Shown here piece after piece: positions 29,701-40,954 of a DNA stretch of 64,000 nt (positions are counted from its first letter, which is position 1; each line of letters begins with the position of its first letter). Made by a program: the position numbers and the translations under genes. The stretch spans positions 1 to 64,000 of the forward strand of contig NZ_JACJUU010000007.1 of NCBI RefSeq assembly GCF_014237865.1, in the 5' to 3' direction. Origin of the DNA: Pusillimonas minor. GTDB taxonomy: Bacteria > Pseudomonadota > Gammaproteobacteria > Burkholderiales > Burkholderiaceae_B. The notes under the pieces were generated by a model, which searched no databases, was not told where the DNA came from, and was given only the letters and a program-made list of their open reading frames with translations.

Positions 29701-30831
29701 ATGCTTAAACAACGTAGCCTTGAAGAAAGAACGGTAGATGTCGCCGTCATCGGCGCAGGCCAGGCCGGGTTGGCGACCGCTTATTTCTTGCGTCGAACGA
29801 ACCTGTCATTTGTCATCCTGGACAACCAGTCGGAACCCGGCGGCGCGTGGCGGCATGGATGGAAATCACTGCGTCTGTTTTCGCCAGCCAACTGGAGCTC
29901 ACTGCCTGGGTGGCCAATGCCCGCGTCAAGCTCGGGAACCTATCCGTCCAGAGACGAGGTTCTGGATTACTTTTCAAGGTACGAAGCGCGCTATCAATTC
30001 CCGGTCATGCGACCGGTAACGGTGCATGCTGTAACACGCAAAGACGGCTACCTGCATACGGCAACAACCGAAGGTGTTTGGCGCAGTCGCGCTGTCGTCA
30101 GCGCTACGGGCAACTGGAGCAATCCTTATATTCCGGCCTACCCCGGAATGGATAACTTCGAAGGCACGCAGCAGCATTCGGCACACTACATTGATGCCGA
30201 GCCCTATCGTGGCAAAAATGTGGCCATTGTCGGCGGCGGTAACTCTGGCGCTCAAATTCTGGCCGAAGTTTCACGGGTGGCCAAAACGTTATGGATCACC
30301 CCTTCCCCACCAGTTTTCTTGCCCGATGACGTCGATGGCCGTGTCCTGTTCGAGCGTGCCACCGAGCGCTGGTTAGCGCAAAAAGAAGGCCGTAGTGTTG
30401 ATTTACCTGTTGGCGGCTTTGGCGACATCGTTATGGTGCCCCCCGTGCGCGAAGCCCGTGAACGAGGCGTTCTTGTCGCCAAGCGCCCGTTTGCAAAGTT
30501 CAGCTCAACAGGTATCGAATGGGAAGACGGCCGCACACAACAACTTGACGCTGTCATATGGTGCACAGGCTTTCGTCCCGCGCTAAGTCACCTGGCGCCG
30601 CTGGAAATCATAGCGCCGGACGGCAGGGCTTTGGTGACCGAGAGCCACAGCATTAAAGAGCCCGGGCTTTGGCTGGTAGGCTACGGCGACTGGACTGGCC
30701 CTGCATCGGCAACATTGGCCGGTGTTATGCGAGCGGCAAGGAGCGCAGCAGCAGAAATCGCGCAGCAGCTTGCAACTGACATTGCCAAAGAAGCAGCGCT
30801 TCACACCGATGAAAAGGCACCGGGGAATTAA
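29701..30831 (+). CDS. Flavin-containing monooxygenase-like NAD(P)/FAD oxidoreductase
   Basis: 376 residues from the ATG at 29701; an in-frame TTG at 29680 would add seven. It has an FAD Rossmann motif GAGQAG (18-23), an NADPH Rossmann motif GGGNSG (178-183) and a late ATG-like CTGFRP motif. The segment [19 protein letters not shown] resembles the ArsO/CzcO group of monooxygenases. No arsenic or metal-resistance gene is nearby, so the substrate cannot be named. It lies 90 bases after tpsB in the same direction; shared transcription is possible but functional linkage is not shown. Confidence 0.85.
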   Translation: MLKQRSLEERTVDVAVIGAGQAGLATAYFLRRTNLSFVILDNQSEPGGAWRHGWKSLRLFSPANWSSLPGWPMPASSSGTYPSRDEVLDYFSRYEARYQFPVMRPVTVHAVTRKDGYLHTATTEGVWRSRAVVSATGNWSNPYIPAYPGMDNFEGTQQHSAHYIDAEPYRGKNVAIVGGGNSGAQILAEVSRVAKTLWITPSPPVFLPDDVDGRVLFERATERWLAQKEGRSVDLPVGGFGDIVMVPPVREARERGVLVAKRPFAKFSSTGIEWEDGRTQQLDAVIWCTGFRPALSHLAPLEIIAPDGRALVTESHSIKEPGLWLVGYGDWTGPASATLAGVMRAARSAAAEIAQQLATDIAKEAALHTDEKAPGN

Positions 30832-30836
30832 CGAAT

Positions 30837-30859
30837 ATGAAGAACTCAGGGTTCTTCAT
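30837..30859 (+). terminator. Hairpin after the monooxygenase gene
   Basis: Perfect 9-bp arms 30837-30845 and 30851-30859 (ATGAAGAAC/GTTCTTCAT) with a 5-base loop, a few bases past the stop codon. No T-run follows directly, so it is a weak terminator or a 3'-end stabilising hairpin. The rest of 30860-31005 shows no gene. Confidence 0.35.
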
Positions 30860-31005
30860 CATTAAAGAGGAAAAGGCTGGGTAAGTTTTGGGGAATTCGC
30901 TTTAGATTTTTTTGATTCTATGCGATCAACCAACTACCAGCAACCCACTAAAAAGCCTCTACTTTCAAGAATTTGACTTTATGGAGCCAGTCAATTTCAA
31001 GATTG

Positions 31006-31090
31006 TGGTGCGAACGGAGAGACTCGAACTCTCACACCTCTCGGCGCCAGAACCTAAATCTGGTGCGTCTACCAATTCCGCCACGTTCGC
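31006..31090 (-). tRNA. tRNA-Leu (anticodon UAG)
   Basis: 85 bases with a complete cloverleaf. The acceptor stem is GCGAACG (31084-31090) with CGTTCGC (31010-31016), followed by discriminator A and encoded CCA (31006-31008). The anticodon stem CCAGA/TCTGG closes the loop TTTAGGT with anticodon TAG. A long variable arm, as expected for leucine tRNA, precedes the T-arm GAGAGTTCGAGTCTCTC. It reads CUA and other CUN codons. It stands alone. Confidence 0.97.
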
Positions 31091-31106
31091 AAATGGGAAG
31101 CCGATA

Positions 31107-31135
31107 AGTATAGCAAGTGCAGCGCAGTGTGGCAA
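31107..31135 (-). promoter_or_regulatory. Promoter of tRNA-Leu
   Basis: On the minus strand, TTGCCA (31130-31135) and TATACT (31107-31112) are 17 bases apart. The predicted start lies about 10 bases before the mature tRNA 5' end at 31090, a typical short tRNA leader. Confidence 0.75.
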
Positions 31136-31200
31136 ACACGCATAGCGTGAATACAGCCTGCGCCTGGCTTGCTAAAATGGCGGGTTAACCCCGCATACTC

Positions 31201-32397
31201 ATGACCATGAACCCCAGACTCGGCGACCTGCACCCCTACCCGTTTGAAAAACTGCGTGCTTTGCTGGCACAGGCCAAGACACCGCCCGCGCATCTTGCGC
31301 CCATCAGCCTGTCTATTGGCGAACCCAAGCACCCGACCCCCGCCTTTATTATCAAGGCCATGCAAAACGCCATGCAGGGGTTGGCGGTATACCCGCCCAC
31401 CAAAGGCGACGCCCAGGTGCGGGGCACCATCGCCGACTGGATTTCCCGCCGATACGGCATCGAGCGGCCCGACCCCGAAACGCAGGTTCTGCCCGCCGTC
31501 GGGTCGCGCGAGGCTTTGTTTTCGTTTGCGCAAACCATTGTTGACAGCCAGGCCAACGGCTGGGTGGTTTGCCCCAACCCGTTCTACCAAATCTACGAGG
31601 GGGCGGCCCTGTTGGCAGGCGCCAAACCGTATTACATCAATGCTCAGCCAGAACGCAATTTTGGCTACGACTGGGCATCTGTACCCGCGGATGTCTGGCA
31701 AAAAACCCAACTGGTCTATGTATGCTCGCCCGGCAACCCGGCAGGTAACGTGCTCGAACTGTCCGAATGGGAAACCTTGTTCGCGTTGTCGGACACGTAC
31801 GGGTTTGTCATTGCGGCAGACGAATGCTATTCGGAAATTTACTTTGACGAAGCCAGCCCGCCGTTGGGTGCCTTGCAGGCCGCACGCGCCCTGGGCAGAA
31901 ACGACTATCGCAACCTGGTCAGTTTTTCCAGTCTATCGAAGCGCTCGAACGTACCGGGGTTGCGGTCTGGCTTTATCGCCGGCGATGCCAACCTGCTGAA
32001 GCAATTTTTGCTGTACCGCACCTACCACGGCAGCGCAATGAGCGCCGTAGTGTCGGCCGCAAGTATTGCCGCCTGGAATGACGAAACACATGTTCTTGAG
32101 AACCGCCGGCAATATCGCGAAAAGTTCGATGCCGTCTTGCCCATTTTGGCCCCCGTGCTTAAAGTAGAAAAGCCGCAAGCCGGGTTTTACCTTTGGGCTC
32201 AAACCCCGGGCAGCGACACCGACTTTACCCGTGACCTTTTGAGCGCCACCAACGTCACCGTGTTACCCGGCAGCTATCTGGCGCGCGAGGCCCACGGCCT
32301 GAACCCCGGGGCCAACCGGGTTCGCATGGCGCTGGTTGCCACTAAAGATCAATGCATCGAAGCCGCCGAGCGCATCGCCGGCTTTCTTCGAGGTTGA
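31201..32397 (+). CDS. dapC: Succinyldiaminopimelate transaminase DapC
   Basis: PLP aminotransferase making N-succinyl-LL-diaminopimelate in the succinylase branch of lysine and peptidoglycan precursor synthesis. 398 residues. The substrate-pocket segment SLSIGEPKHPTP lies near residue 37, and the PLP lysine is K247 in FSSLSKRSNVPGLR. The ATG at 31207 is an alternative start. It heads the dapC-dapD-dapE run, which supports DapC over other class I aminotransferases. A GCGGG/CCCGC inverted repeat (31180-31194) lies just upstream. Confidence 0.93.
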   Translation: MTMNPRLGDLHPYPFEKLRALLAQAKTPPAHLAPISLSIGEPKHPTPAFIIKAMQNAMQGLAVYPPTKGDAQVRGTIADWISRRYGIERPDPETQVLPAVGSREALFSFAQTIVDSQANGWVVCPNPFYQIYEGAALLAGAKPYYINAQPERNFGYDWASVPADVWQKTQLVYVCSPGNPAGNVLELSEWETLFALSDTYGFVIAADECYSEIYFDEASPPLGALQAARALGRNDYRNLVSFSSLSKRSNVPGLRSGFIAGDANLLKQFLLYRTYHGSAMSAVVSAASIAAWNDETHVLENRRQYREKFDAVLPILAPVLKVEKPQAGFYLWAQTPGSDTDFTRDLLSATNVTVLPGSYLAREAHGLNPGANRVRMALVATKDQCIEAAERIAGFLRG

Positions 32398-32492
32398 AGC
32401 CGGCAGACCTGGTCACGCATTACGCTGTGACCAGGCTCACATGCCGCAACACCATCCTTTCCTTTCATTAACCCTGAATAACGAAAACGACC

Positions 32493-34450
<1,958 letters not shown>

Positions 34451-34466
34451 CGCCCACGGAACACGC

Positions 34467-35375
34467 ATGAACTCATCGGCCTACCAAGAACTGCATACCG
34501 TACGCGACCTGCTGCGTTATACCGTCAGTCAATTCAATGCAGCAAAACTCAGCTTTGGCCATGGCAGCGACAATGCCTGGGACGAAGCCGTTTACCTGTT
34601 GCTGCACGTCCTTCACTTGCCGCTCGACACACTAGACCCGTTTCTTGATGCACGCGTACTGCCCGAAGAACGGGAAAAATTCCTGAATCTGGTCGCGCGC
34701 CGGCTCGACGAGCGCGTGCCGGCCGCGTACCTGACGGGTGAGGCCTGGCTGCAAGGTCACCGGTTTGTAGTCGACCCTCGCGTGATTATTCCGCGCTCAC
34801 CTATTTCTGAACTGCTTGCCGAACAACTCTCACCGTGGGTCACCGACCCCGACGCCGTCGATTACGTGCTTGATTTATGCACGGGTTCGGGCTGCCTGGC
34901 GGTGCTGGCCGCACTGGCCTTTCCCGGCGCACAGGTCGACGCTGTCGACTTGTCCGAACATGCACTTGAAGTGGCCGACCAGAATATAGAGTTGCTGGGC
35001 GTTGACGGCCGCGTCACCACGCATCGCAGCGACCTGTTCGACCAACTGCCCGATTGCCAGTACAACGTCATCGTCTGCAACCCGCCCTACGTCAACAGCC
35101 ATGCCATGGAGTCCCTGCCGCCCGAGTACCGGCACGAACCTACACAGGCATTGGCGGGCGGCCCCGACGGCATGGACCTGGTCCGGCGCATTGTGCGCGA
35201 CGCACCCCGCTTCATGGCGCCAGAAGGCATTCTGGTGCTTGAAATTGGCAACGAATACGAAAACTTCATCAATGCCTTCCCCGAACTCGACCCGGTCTGG
35301 CTCAGCACCGAGAATGCCGAAGACCAGATCCTTATGCTGACGCGCGAGCAGTTGCAGGAGCCCATGGCATCGTGA
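34467..35375 (+). CDS. prmB: 50S ribosomal protein L3 N5-glutamine methyltransferase PrmB
   Basis: SAM-dependent methyltransferase of the HemK/PrmB group. 302 residues. SAM motif I is seen as DLCTGSGCLAVLAAL, and the catalytic NPPY is at residues 205-208. The segment PRSPISELL is characteristic of PrmB rather than PrmC. Its stop overlaps the GTG start of the ABC-F gene by four bases (GTGA). Confidence 0.93.
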   Translation: MNSSAYQELHTVRDLLRYTVSQFNAAKLSFGHGSDNAWDEAVYLLLHVLHLPLDTLDPFLDARVLPEEREKFLNLVARRLDERVPAAYLTGEAWLQGHRFVVDPRVIIPRSPISELLAEQLSPWVTDPDAVDYVLDLCTGSGCLAVLAALAFPGAQVDAVDLSEHALEVADQNIELLGVDGRVTTHRSDLFDQLPDCQYNVIVCNPPYVNSHAMESLPPEYRHEPTQALAGGPDGMDLVRRIVRDAPRFMAPEGILVLEIGNEYENFINAFPELDPVWLSTENAEDQILMLTREQLQEPMAS

Positions 35376-37315
35376 TCAGGGCAACCGGCATTACCCTTCG
35401 GCGCGGCACAAAAGTGCTGCTCGACGACACTGACTTTGTTGTTAACCCCGGCGAGCGCGTCGGTATTGTCGGCAAAAACGGCGCTGGCAAATCTACATTA
35501 TTTGCCTTGCTTAAAGGCGAACTCGACACCGACGCCGGCACGCTCGACTTACCCGCGGCCTGGCGCATTGCCGCCGTCGAGCAAGACATCAGTACACCCG
35601 AACGCCCGGCACGCGAATTTGTTATTGACGGCGACACCGGGCTGCGTCGGCTTCAAGCCGAGCGCGCGGCCACCCCCGACAGCGAAGGCACACGCATTGC
35701 CGAGCTTGAAGCGGCCCTGATCGAAGCCGACGCCTGGAGTGCGCCATCGCGGGCGGAGCAACTGCTGGCTGGCCTGGGCTTCACGCCCGACCAATGGCTG
35801 AACCCGGTACGCAGTTTCTCGGGCGGCTGGCAAATGCGCCTGGCACTGGCCCGCGCCCTGATGGCGCCCTCAGACCTGCTGTTGCTTGACGAACCCACCA
35901 ACCACCTCGACCTCGATGCCATGTTGTGGCTTGAGCGGTGGCTGGCGGCCTACGATGGCACTGTCATCCTGATCTCGCACGATACCGAGTTCCTCGATGC
36001 CGTGGCCCGTGCCATTTTGCACTTCGACCATGGCAAGCTGGTGCGCTACAAAGGGGGGTACGAAGACTTCCTGACCCAGCGGGCCGAGCGCATGCGCCAA
36101 ACACTATTGGCGCACGACAGACAAGCGCGCGAGACCGCCCGCCTGCAAAGCTTTATTGACCGCTTCAAGGCCAAAGCCACCAAAGCCAAGCAGGCGCAAA
36201 GCCGGGTCAAGGCCCTGGCCCGTATGGAAAAACTGGCCCCCTTGCAAGCCGACTCTGGCATCGATATCCGCTTGCCCGAGCCCGACAGCATGCCCGACCC
36301 TTTACTGATTCTTGAACATCTGAGTACGGGTTACCCCGGCGCCGACGGTCAGCCTGCGGCTGTGCTTCAAGACATCAACCTGATGGTGCGCGGCGGCGCG
36401 CGTATTGGTATTTTGGGTGTCAACGGCGCTGGCAAAAGCACACTGATCAAAACCCTGGCCGAAGAGCTTGCGCCCATAGCGGGCGAGCGCCGGGCGTCGA
36501 AAGGCCTGAAAATCGGCTACTTCGCCCAGCAACAGCTCGATATGCTTGACGCCGATTCGACACCGTTGCAACACTTGGCCCGCCTGGCGCCCGAACTGCG
36601 CGAACAAGAGCAACGCAATTATCTGGGCAGCTTCGGTTTTAGCGGCGACATGGTCAACCAGAAAATTGCGCCATTATCCGGCGGTGAAAAAGCCCGTCTG
36701 GCGCTTGCCTTGGTCGTCTGGCAAAAGCCCAATCTGCTATTGCTCGACGAACCCAGCAACCACCTCGACGTCGATACGCGCGAAGCGCTGGCCACTGCGC
36801 TGGCCGAATACGAAGGCAGCGTGCTTCTGGTGTCGCACGACAGGCATCTGCTGCGCACCACTGTCGATGAGTTCTGGATTGTGGCCGACGGCCAGGTCAA
36901 CGCATTCGATGGCGACCTGGAAGATTACCGCGATTGGCTGAACCAACGCACGGCAAACCAGCGTGCGTTGGCGCGCAACGATGCCATGCGCGACGCCGGC
37001 GATGGCGAGGCGATAATCGACCGGAAAACGCAACGCCGCCTGGATGCCGAGGCCCGCCAACGTCTTGCGGGCCTGCGTAAGCCCTTGCTCAAGCAGGTCG
37101 AAGGCCTGGAAAAGAAAATGGCACAGGCGCGCGCAAGGCTTGATGCACTGAACGCCCTGATTGCCGACCCCGATTTTTACAGCGACGAGCGGCGCGATGA
37201 GCGCGTTGCGGCCTTGGCCGAACATGGCGAGACCACAAAAGCCCTGGCCCAACTGGAAGAAGAATGGCTTGAGGCCCAAGAGGCGCTTGAGGCCATTGAA
37301 CAACCAGCAGACTAG
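35372..37315 (+). CDS. ABC-F family ATP-binding protein (YheS-like)
   Basis: Soluble twin-ATPase protein that acts on ribosomes rather than in transport. 647 residues with a GTG start coupled to prmB. Two ABC domains are present: Walker A GKNGAGKS (34-41) with SFSGGW and LLLLDEPTNHLD, and Walker A GVNGAGKS (about 349-356) with LSGGEKARL and LLLLDEPSNHLD. A basic linker (about 235-285) and a C-terminal coiled coil match YheS/Uup-type proteins; length and tail fit YheS best. No membrane segments are seen. It converges with uvrD, with only 14 bases between the stops and no terminator. Confidence 0.9.
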   Translation: MIRATGITLRRGTKVLLDDTDFVVNPGERVGIVGKNGAGKSTLFALLKGELDTDAGTLDLPAAWRIAAVEQDISTPERPAREFVIDGDTGLRRLQAERAATPDSEGTRIAELEAALIEADAWSAPSRAEQLLAGLGFTPDQWLNPVRSFSGGWQMRLALARALMAPSDLLLLDEPTNHLDLDAMLWLERWLAAYDGTVILISHDTEFLDAVARAILHFDHGKLVRYKGGYEDFLTQRAERMRQTLLAHDRQARETARLQSFIDRFKAKATKAKQAQSRVKALARMEKLAPLQADSGIDIRLPEPDSMPDPLLILEHLSTGYPGADGQPAAVLQDINLMVRGGARIGILGVNGAGKSTLIKTLAEELAPIAGERRASKGLKIGYFAQQQLDMLDADSTPLQHLARLAPELREQEQRNYLGSFGFSGDMVNQKIAPLSGGEKARLALALVVWQKPNLLLLDEPSNHLDVDTREALATALAEYEGSVLLVSHDRHLLRTTVDEFWIVADGQVNAFDGDLEDYRDWLNQRTANQRALARNDAMRDAGDGEAIIDRKTQRRLDAEARQRLAGLRKPLLKQVEGLEKKMAQARARLDALNALIADPDFYSDERRDERVAALAEHGETTKALAQLEEEWLEAQEALEAIEQPAD

Positions 37316-37329
37316 GGTTTGGCGGGTTT

Positions 37330-39648
37330 TTAGCCAGCGGTAATGGCCAGTTTGGCGACACCCAAAGCCAGTGTTTTGGTACCCACATCACGGAACTGAA
37401 TTTGCGCTTGCGCGTCGGTCCCGCTTCCGCTTAGACCAATAATGGTGCCATCGCCAAACTTGGCATGCTGCACCCCCTGGCCAATACGAAAATGCTGGTC
37501 TCCCACCGTCACGCCCGTCGTCAGGCTTCGGGGTGTGCGAGGCGCCATGGTGCCTGTCGATGGCCGCCCATAGGCATCGCCGCGACGATAGGCGCCCGCC
37601 CATGGCGGGGTATCGACCGGCACGCGTTGTTGTTCGCGCGGCGTGAGCCATTTAAGGTGGACATCGGGGATTTCGGACAAGAACCGCGAGCGCAAGGCAT
37701 AACGTGTTTGCCCGTGCAACATGCGGCTTTGCGCCAGCGTCAGGTACAACCGCTTGCGGGCGCGCGTCATGGCCACGTACATCAGCCGGCGCTCTTCTTC
37801 AAGACCGCCCTGCTCGGTCAAGCTGTTTTCGTGCGGAAACAGGCCTTCTTCAAGACCAGTAATGAATACAGCATCGAACTCAAGCCCTTTGGCCGCATGA
37901 ACCGTCATGAGCTGTACGGCATCTTCACCGGCCTGGGCCTGATTGTCGCCGGCCTCGAGCGAGGCATGCGACAAAAACGCGTCGAGCGGTGACAGCGTTG
38001 GGCCACCGACAGTTTCGGGGTCGGGCGCATTGCCTTGGCCGGCCAACAATAACGCTTGACCTGACAGCAATGGGTCTTCGGCGCGAGCGGCTTGTGACAA
38101 GGCGGGCTCGCCCATCAGCCCTTCTTCGCCCACAAATACTGCCGCAGCGTTCACCAGTTCTTGAAGGTTTTCCAGGCGATCGGCGCCTTCTTTTTCGCCC
38201 ATATAAAACGTACGCAAGCCGCTGTGATGCACAACGTGCTCGATCAGTTCGGGCAGGGGCAGTTCGCGTGCCTGTTCGGCCAGGCCAGACAGCAACTCGA
38301 CGAACGCCTGAAGCTTGGCCCCGCTTTTACCTTGCAAGGCATCGACGGCCTGATACAGGCTGGTGCCCGCCCCGCGAGCCAGGTCACCCAGTTGCTCGAG
38401 CGTGCGAGCGCCAATGCCCCGGGCCGGGAAATTGACTACGCGCAGCCAGGACGTATCGTCGTTGGGGTTGGCGATAAGCCGCAGATACGCCAGGGCGTGT
38501 TTGACTTCTTGCCGTTCGAAAAAGCGCTGGCCACCGTAAACTTTGTACGGAATACCAGACGAGAACAGGGTGTGTTCGATGACGCGCGACTGCGCATTGC
38601 TGCGATACAGCACTGCGATATCACGACGCGGATGACCGCTGGAGATGAGCGCGCGCATTTCGTCGACAACCCACTGGGCCTCGAGCAAATCGGTGCCTTG
38701 TTCGCAAATACGTACCGGCTCACCCTCGCCTTGCTCTGTCCAGAGGTTTTTGCCCAGACGCGCACTGTTATGCGCGATAAGCGCGTTGGCCGAATCGAGA
38801 ATATGACCAAAAGAGCGGTAGTTTTGCTCGAGGCGAATCACATTACCTTGGGCGAACTCGCGCTCGAATGCCGCCATGTTACCCACATTGGCGCCGCGAA
38901 ACGCGTAAATAGACTGGTCGTCGTCGCCCACCGCAAAAAGCGAGGCCCCGCCACCGGCAAGCAATTTCAGCCAGCGGTACTGTAAATCGTTGGTATCTTG
39001 AAACTCATCGACCAGAATATGCTGGAAGCGTCGCTGGTAATGCTCTCGGATGGGAGCATTACGCAACAACAGTTCGTAAGCGCGCAGCAACAGCTCTGCA
39101 AAGTCAACGACACCTTCGCGTTCGCACTGGGCCTGATACTGCCGATAAAGGTCAACCATGCCCCGGCGGTGCGCATCGTAAGCATCGACATTATCGGGGC
39201 GCAGGCCCTGCTCTTTTGAACCATTGATAAAGCGCTGGACGTCGCGTGGCGGGTATTTGTCGTCGTCGACGCCCGCCGCTTTAAGCAAGCGCTTGATTGC
39301 CGACAACTGGTCGGCGGAGTCGAGAATTTGAAAGGTTTGCGGCAAGCCGGCATCGCGATGATGCGCGCGCAACAAGCGGTTGCACAGACCATGAAACGTA
39401 CCCACCCACATGCCGCGGGTATTGATGGGCAGCAACGCCGAAAGGCGCGTGAGCATCTCGCGCGCCGACTTATTGGTAAAGGTAACTGCCAACAGGCCAA
39501 AAGGGCTGACCTGACTGGTTTGAATCAGCCAGGCCATGCGGGTGGTGAGTACCCGGGTTTTACCGCTACCGGCACCGGCCAGCACCAGGGCATGGCCGGT
39601 AGGTAACGTAACTGCGGCTTGTTGTTGCGGGTTAAGCGACCCGATCAT
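37330..39648 (-). CDS. uvrD: ATP-dependent DNA helicase UvrD
   Basis: Superfamily 1A 3'-5' helicase used in mismatch and excision repair. 772 residues (E. coli UvrD 720). Walker A is GAGSGKT at 25-31, DEFQDTN is motif II, and GDDDQSIYAFRGA is motif III. VMTVHAAKGLEFDAVF-like motif V and VAMTRARKRLYL motif VI follow. The C-terminal tail resembles the UvrD/PcrA Tudor-like region (IGQGVQHAKFGDGTII). Its ATG overlaps the desaturase stop (ATGA). Confidence 0.95.
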   Translation of the reverse strand: MIGSLNPQQQAAVTLPTGHALVLAGAGSGKTRVLTTRMAWLIQTSQVSPFGLLAVTFTNKSAREMLTRLSALLPINTRGMWVGTFHGLCNRLLRAHHRDAGLPQTFQILDSADQLSAIKRLLKAAGVDDDKYPPRDVQRFINGSKEQGLRPDNVDAYDAHRRGMVDLYRQYQAQCEREGVVDFAELLLRAYELLLRNAPIREHYQRRFQHILVDEFQDTNDLQYRWLKLLAGGGASLFAVGDDDQSIYAFRGANVGNMAAFEREFAQGNVIRLEQNYRSFGHILDSANALIAHNSARLGKNLWTEQGEGEPVRICEQGTDLLEAQWVVDEMRALISSGHPRRDIAVLYRSNAQSRVIEHTLFSSGIPYKVYGGQRFFERQEVKHALAYLRLIANPNDDTSWLRVVNFPARGIGARTLEQLGDLARGAGTSLYQAVDALQGKSGAKLQAFVELLSGLAEQARELPLPELIEHVVHHSGLRTFYMGEKEGADRLENLQELVNAAAVFVGEEGLMGEPALSQAARAEDPLLSGQALLLAGQGNAPDPETVGGPTLSPLDAFLSHASLEAGDNQAQAGEDAVQLMTVHAAKGLEFDAVFITGLEEGLFPHENSLTEQGGLEEERRLMYVAMTRARKRLYLTLAQSRMLHGQTRYALRSRFLSEIPDVHLKWLTPREQQRVPVDTPPWAGAYRRGDAYGRPSTGTMAPRTPRSLTTGVTVGDQHFRIGQGVQHAKFGDGTIIGLSGSGTDAQAQIQFRDVGTKTLALGVAKLAITAG

Positions 39649-40859
39649 GCCGCGTAGCGGCGCAGACGCAGGGCAAACTGCTCAAGACCTTCGATACCGC
39701 TTTGCTGGGCACGATGGCACCAGGCTTGAAGGTCGGTTAACAATTGTTCGCTGCTGGCACTGGAGCTTTCCCAGAGACGGATGAGCTCGCGACGCATTTG
39801 AACCAGGGTGGACAGCGACTGGTTTTGCGCCAGCACGGTGTCGAGTTCGGCACGCTGTTCGGGGGCCAGTTGACTGTCGTCGACCTGGCTTAGCCATTTT
39901 TTGGCGCGGGCCAGCAAAGACCAGCGGCAATCGGCACTGCCTTCTTGACGCATGGGTTTAAGCTTGTCGAGCTCGTCGGCAGCGGCTTTTTTAACCAGAT
40001 CGGTGTAGCGGGCCAGGATTTCGTAGCGATGCTGAATGACACCTTCGAGGGTTTTAAGGCTGACGGAGGCATCGGCGGCGGGCTCGAGCTTGAGCTTGGG
40101 CGCCACGCGACGTACCTTGGCCAGGCCCAGCACGCTGAGAATCTGGATGTAACCCCAGCCGATATCGAACTCGTACCACTTGGCCGAGAACTTGGCCGAG
40201 GTGCCATAAGCATGGTGATTATTGTGCAGCTCTTCGCCACCAATAATTAAGCCAATGGGAAACACGTTGGTGCTGGTGTCGGGGCTGGCATAGTTGCGAT
40301 AACCCCAGAAGTGCCCGATACCGTTAACCACACCAGCTGCCCAGAACGGGATCCAGGCCATTTGGACTGCCCAGACGGTTAAGCCCAGCACGCCAAACAA
40401 GGCCAGGTCGATACCCAGCATGATGAGAATGCCCAGGGCGCTATGGCGCGAGTATACGTTGCGCTCGAGCCAGTCGTCGGGCGTGCCGTACCCGAAACGC
40501 TTGAGGGTTTCTTGGTTTGCGGACTCTTCGCGGTAAAGCTCGGCGCCTTCGAAGAACACACGGTTGATGCCGTAAATCATGGGCGAGTGCGGGTCGCCTT
40601 CGCGCTCGCACTTGGCGTGGTGTTTACGGTGAATGGCGACCCATTCTTTTGTGACCATACCGGTGGTCATCCAGAGCCAGAACCGGAAAAAATGCATGAC
40701 CACGGGGTGAAGATCGAGGCCCCGGTGGGTTTGGCTGCGGTGCAGGAACAGCGTGACACCAACAATAGTGATATGGGTGAGCACCAGCGTGACGAGCGCC
40801 ACCTGCCACCAGCTAAGCTGCAGCAAACCGCCCGAGAGAAAAGATAAGACGTAGTCCAT
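39645..40859 (-). CDS. Membrane fatty-acid desaturase
   Basis: Di-iron integral-membrane desaturase, probably delta-9 acyl-CoA or acyl-lipid type. 404 residues. All three histidine boxes are present: HRSQTH (40-45), HRKHH (77-81) and HNNHH (212-216). Several transmembrane helices lie in residues 10-180. After about residue 250 a soluble, mostly helical extension of some 150 residues follows; it has no motif I recognise. It is coupled to uvrD by an ATGA overlap and follows rsmB after 95 bases. Confidence 0.93.
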   Translation of the reverse strand: MDYVLSFLSGGLLQLSWWQVALVTLVLTHITIVGVTLFLHRSQTHRGLDLHPVVMHFFRFWLWMTTGMVTKEWVAIHRKHHAKCEREGDPHSPMIYGINRVFFEGAELYREESANQETLKRFGYGTPDDWLERNVYSRHSALGILIMLGIDLALFGVLGLTVWAVQMAWIPFWAAGVVNGIGHFWGYRNYASPDTSTNVFPIGLIIGGEELHNNHHAYGTSAKFSAKWYEFDIGWGYIQILSVLGLAKVRRVAPKLKLEPAADASVSLKTLEGVIQHRYEILARYTDLVKKAAADELDKLKPMRQEGSADCRWSLLARAKKWLSQVDDSQLAPEQRAELDTVLAQNQSLSTLVQMRRELIRLWESSSASSEQLLTDLQAWCHRAQQSGIEGLEQFALRLRRYAA

Positions 40860-40954
40860 AAACCGTGTGTTTAGTCCTTACAAGATAACCGTCAAAGTGT
40901 AGCGTAGATGGAAGTGGTGTGACAGTACTATTGCAATTAAGTTCTTGCGGCAAA

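Noticed and set aside
25168-30831. Contact-dependent inhibition (CdiA/CdiB/CdiI) system
   Set aside because: The exoprotein is far too short, lacks VENN or toxin features, and no immunity-like gene follows.
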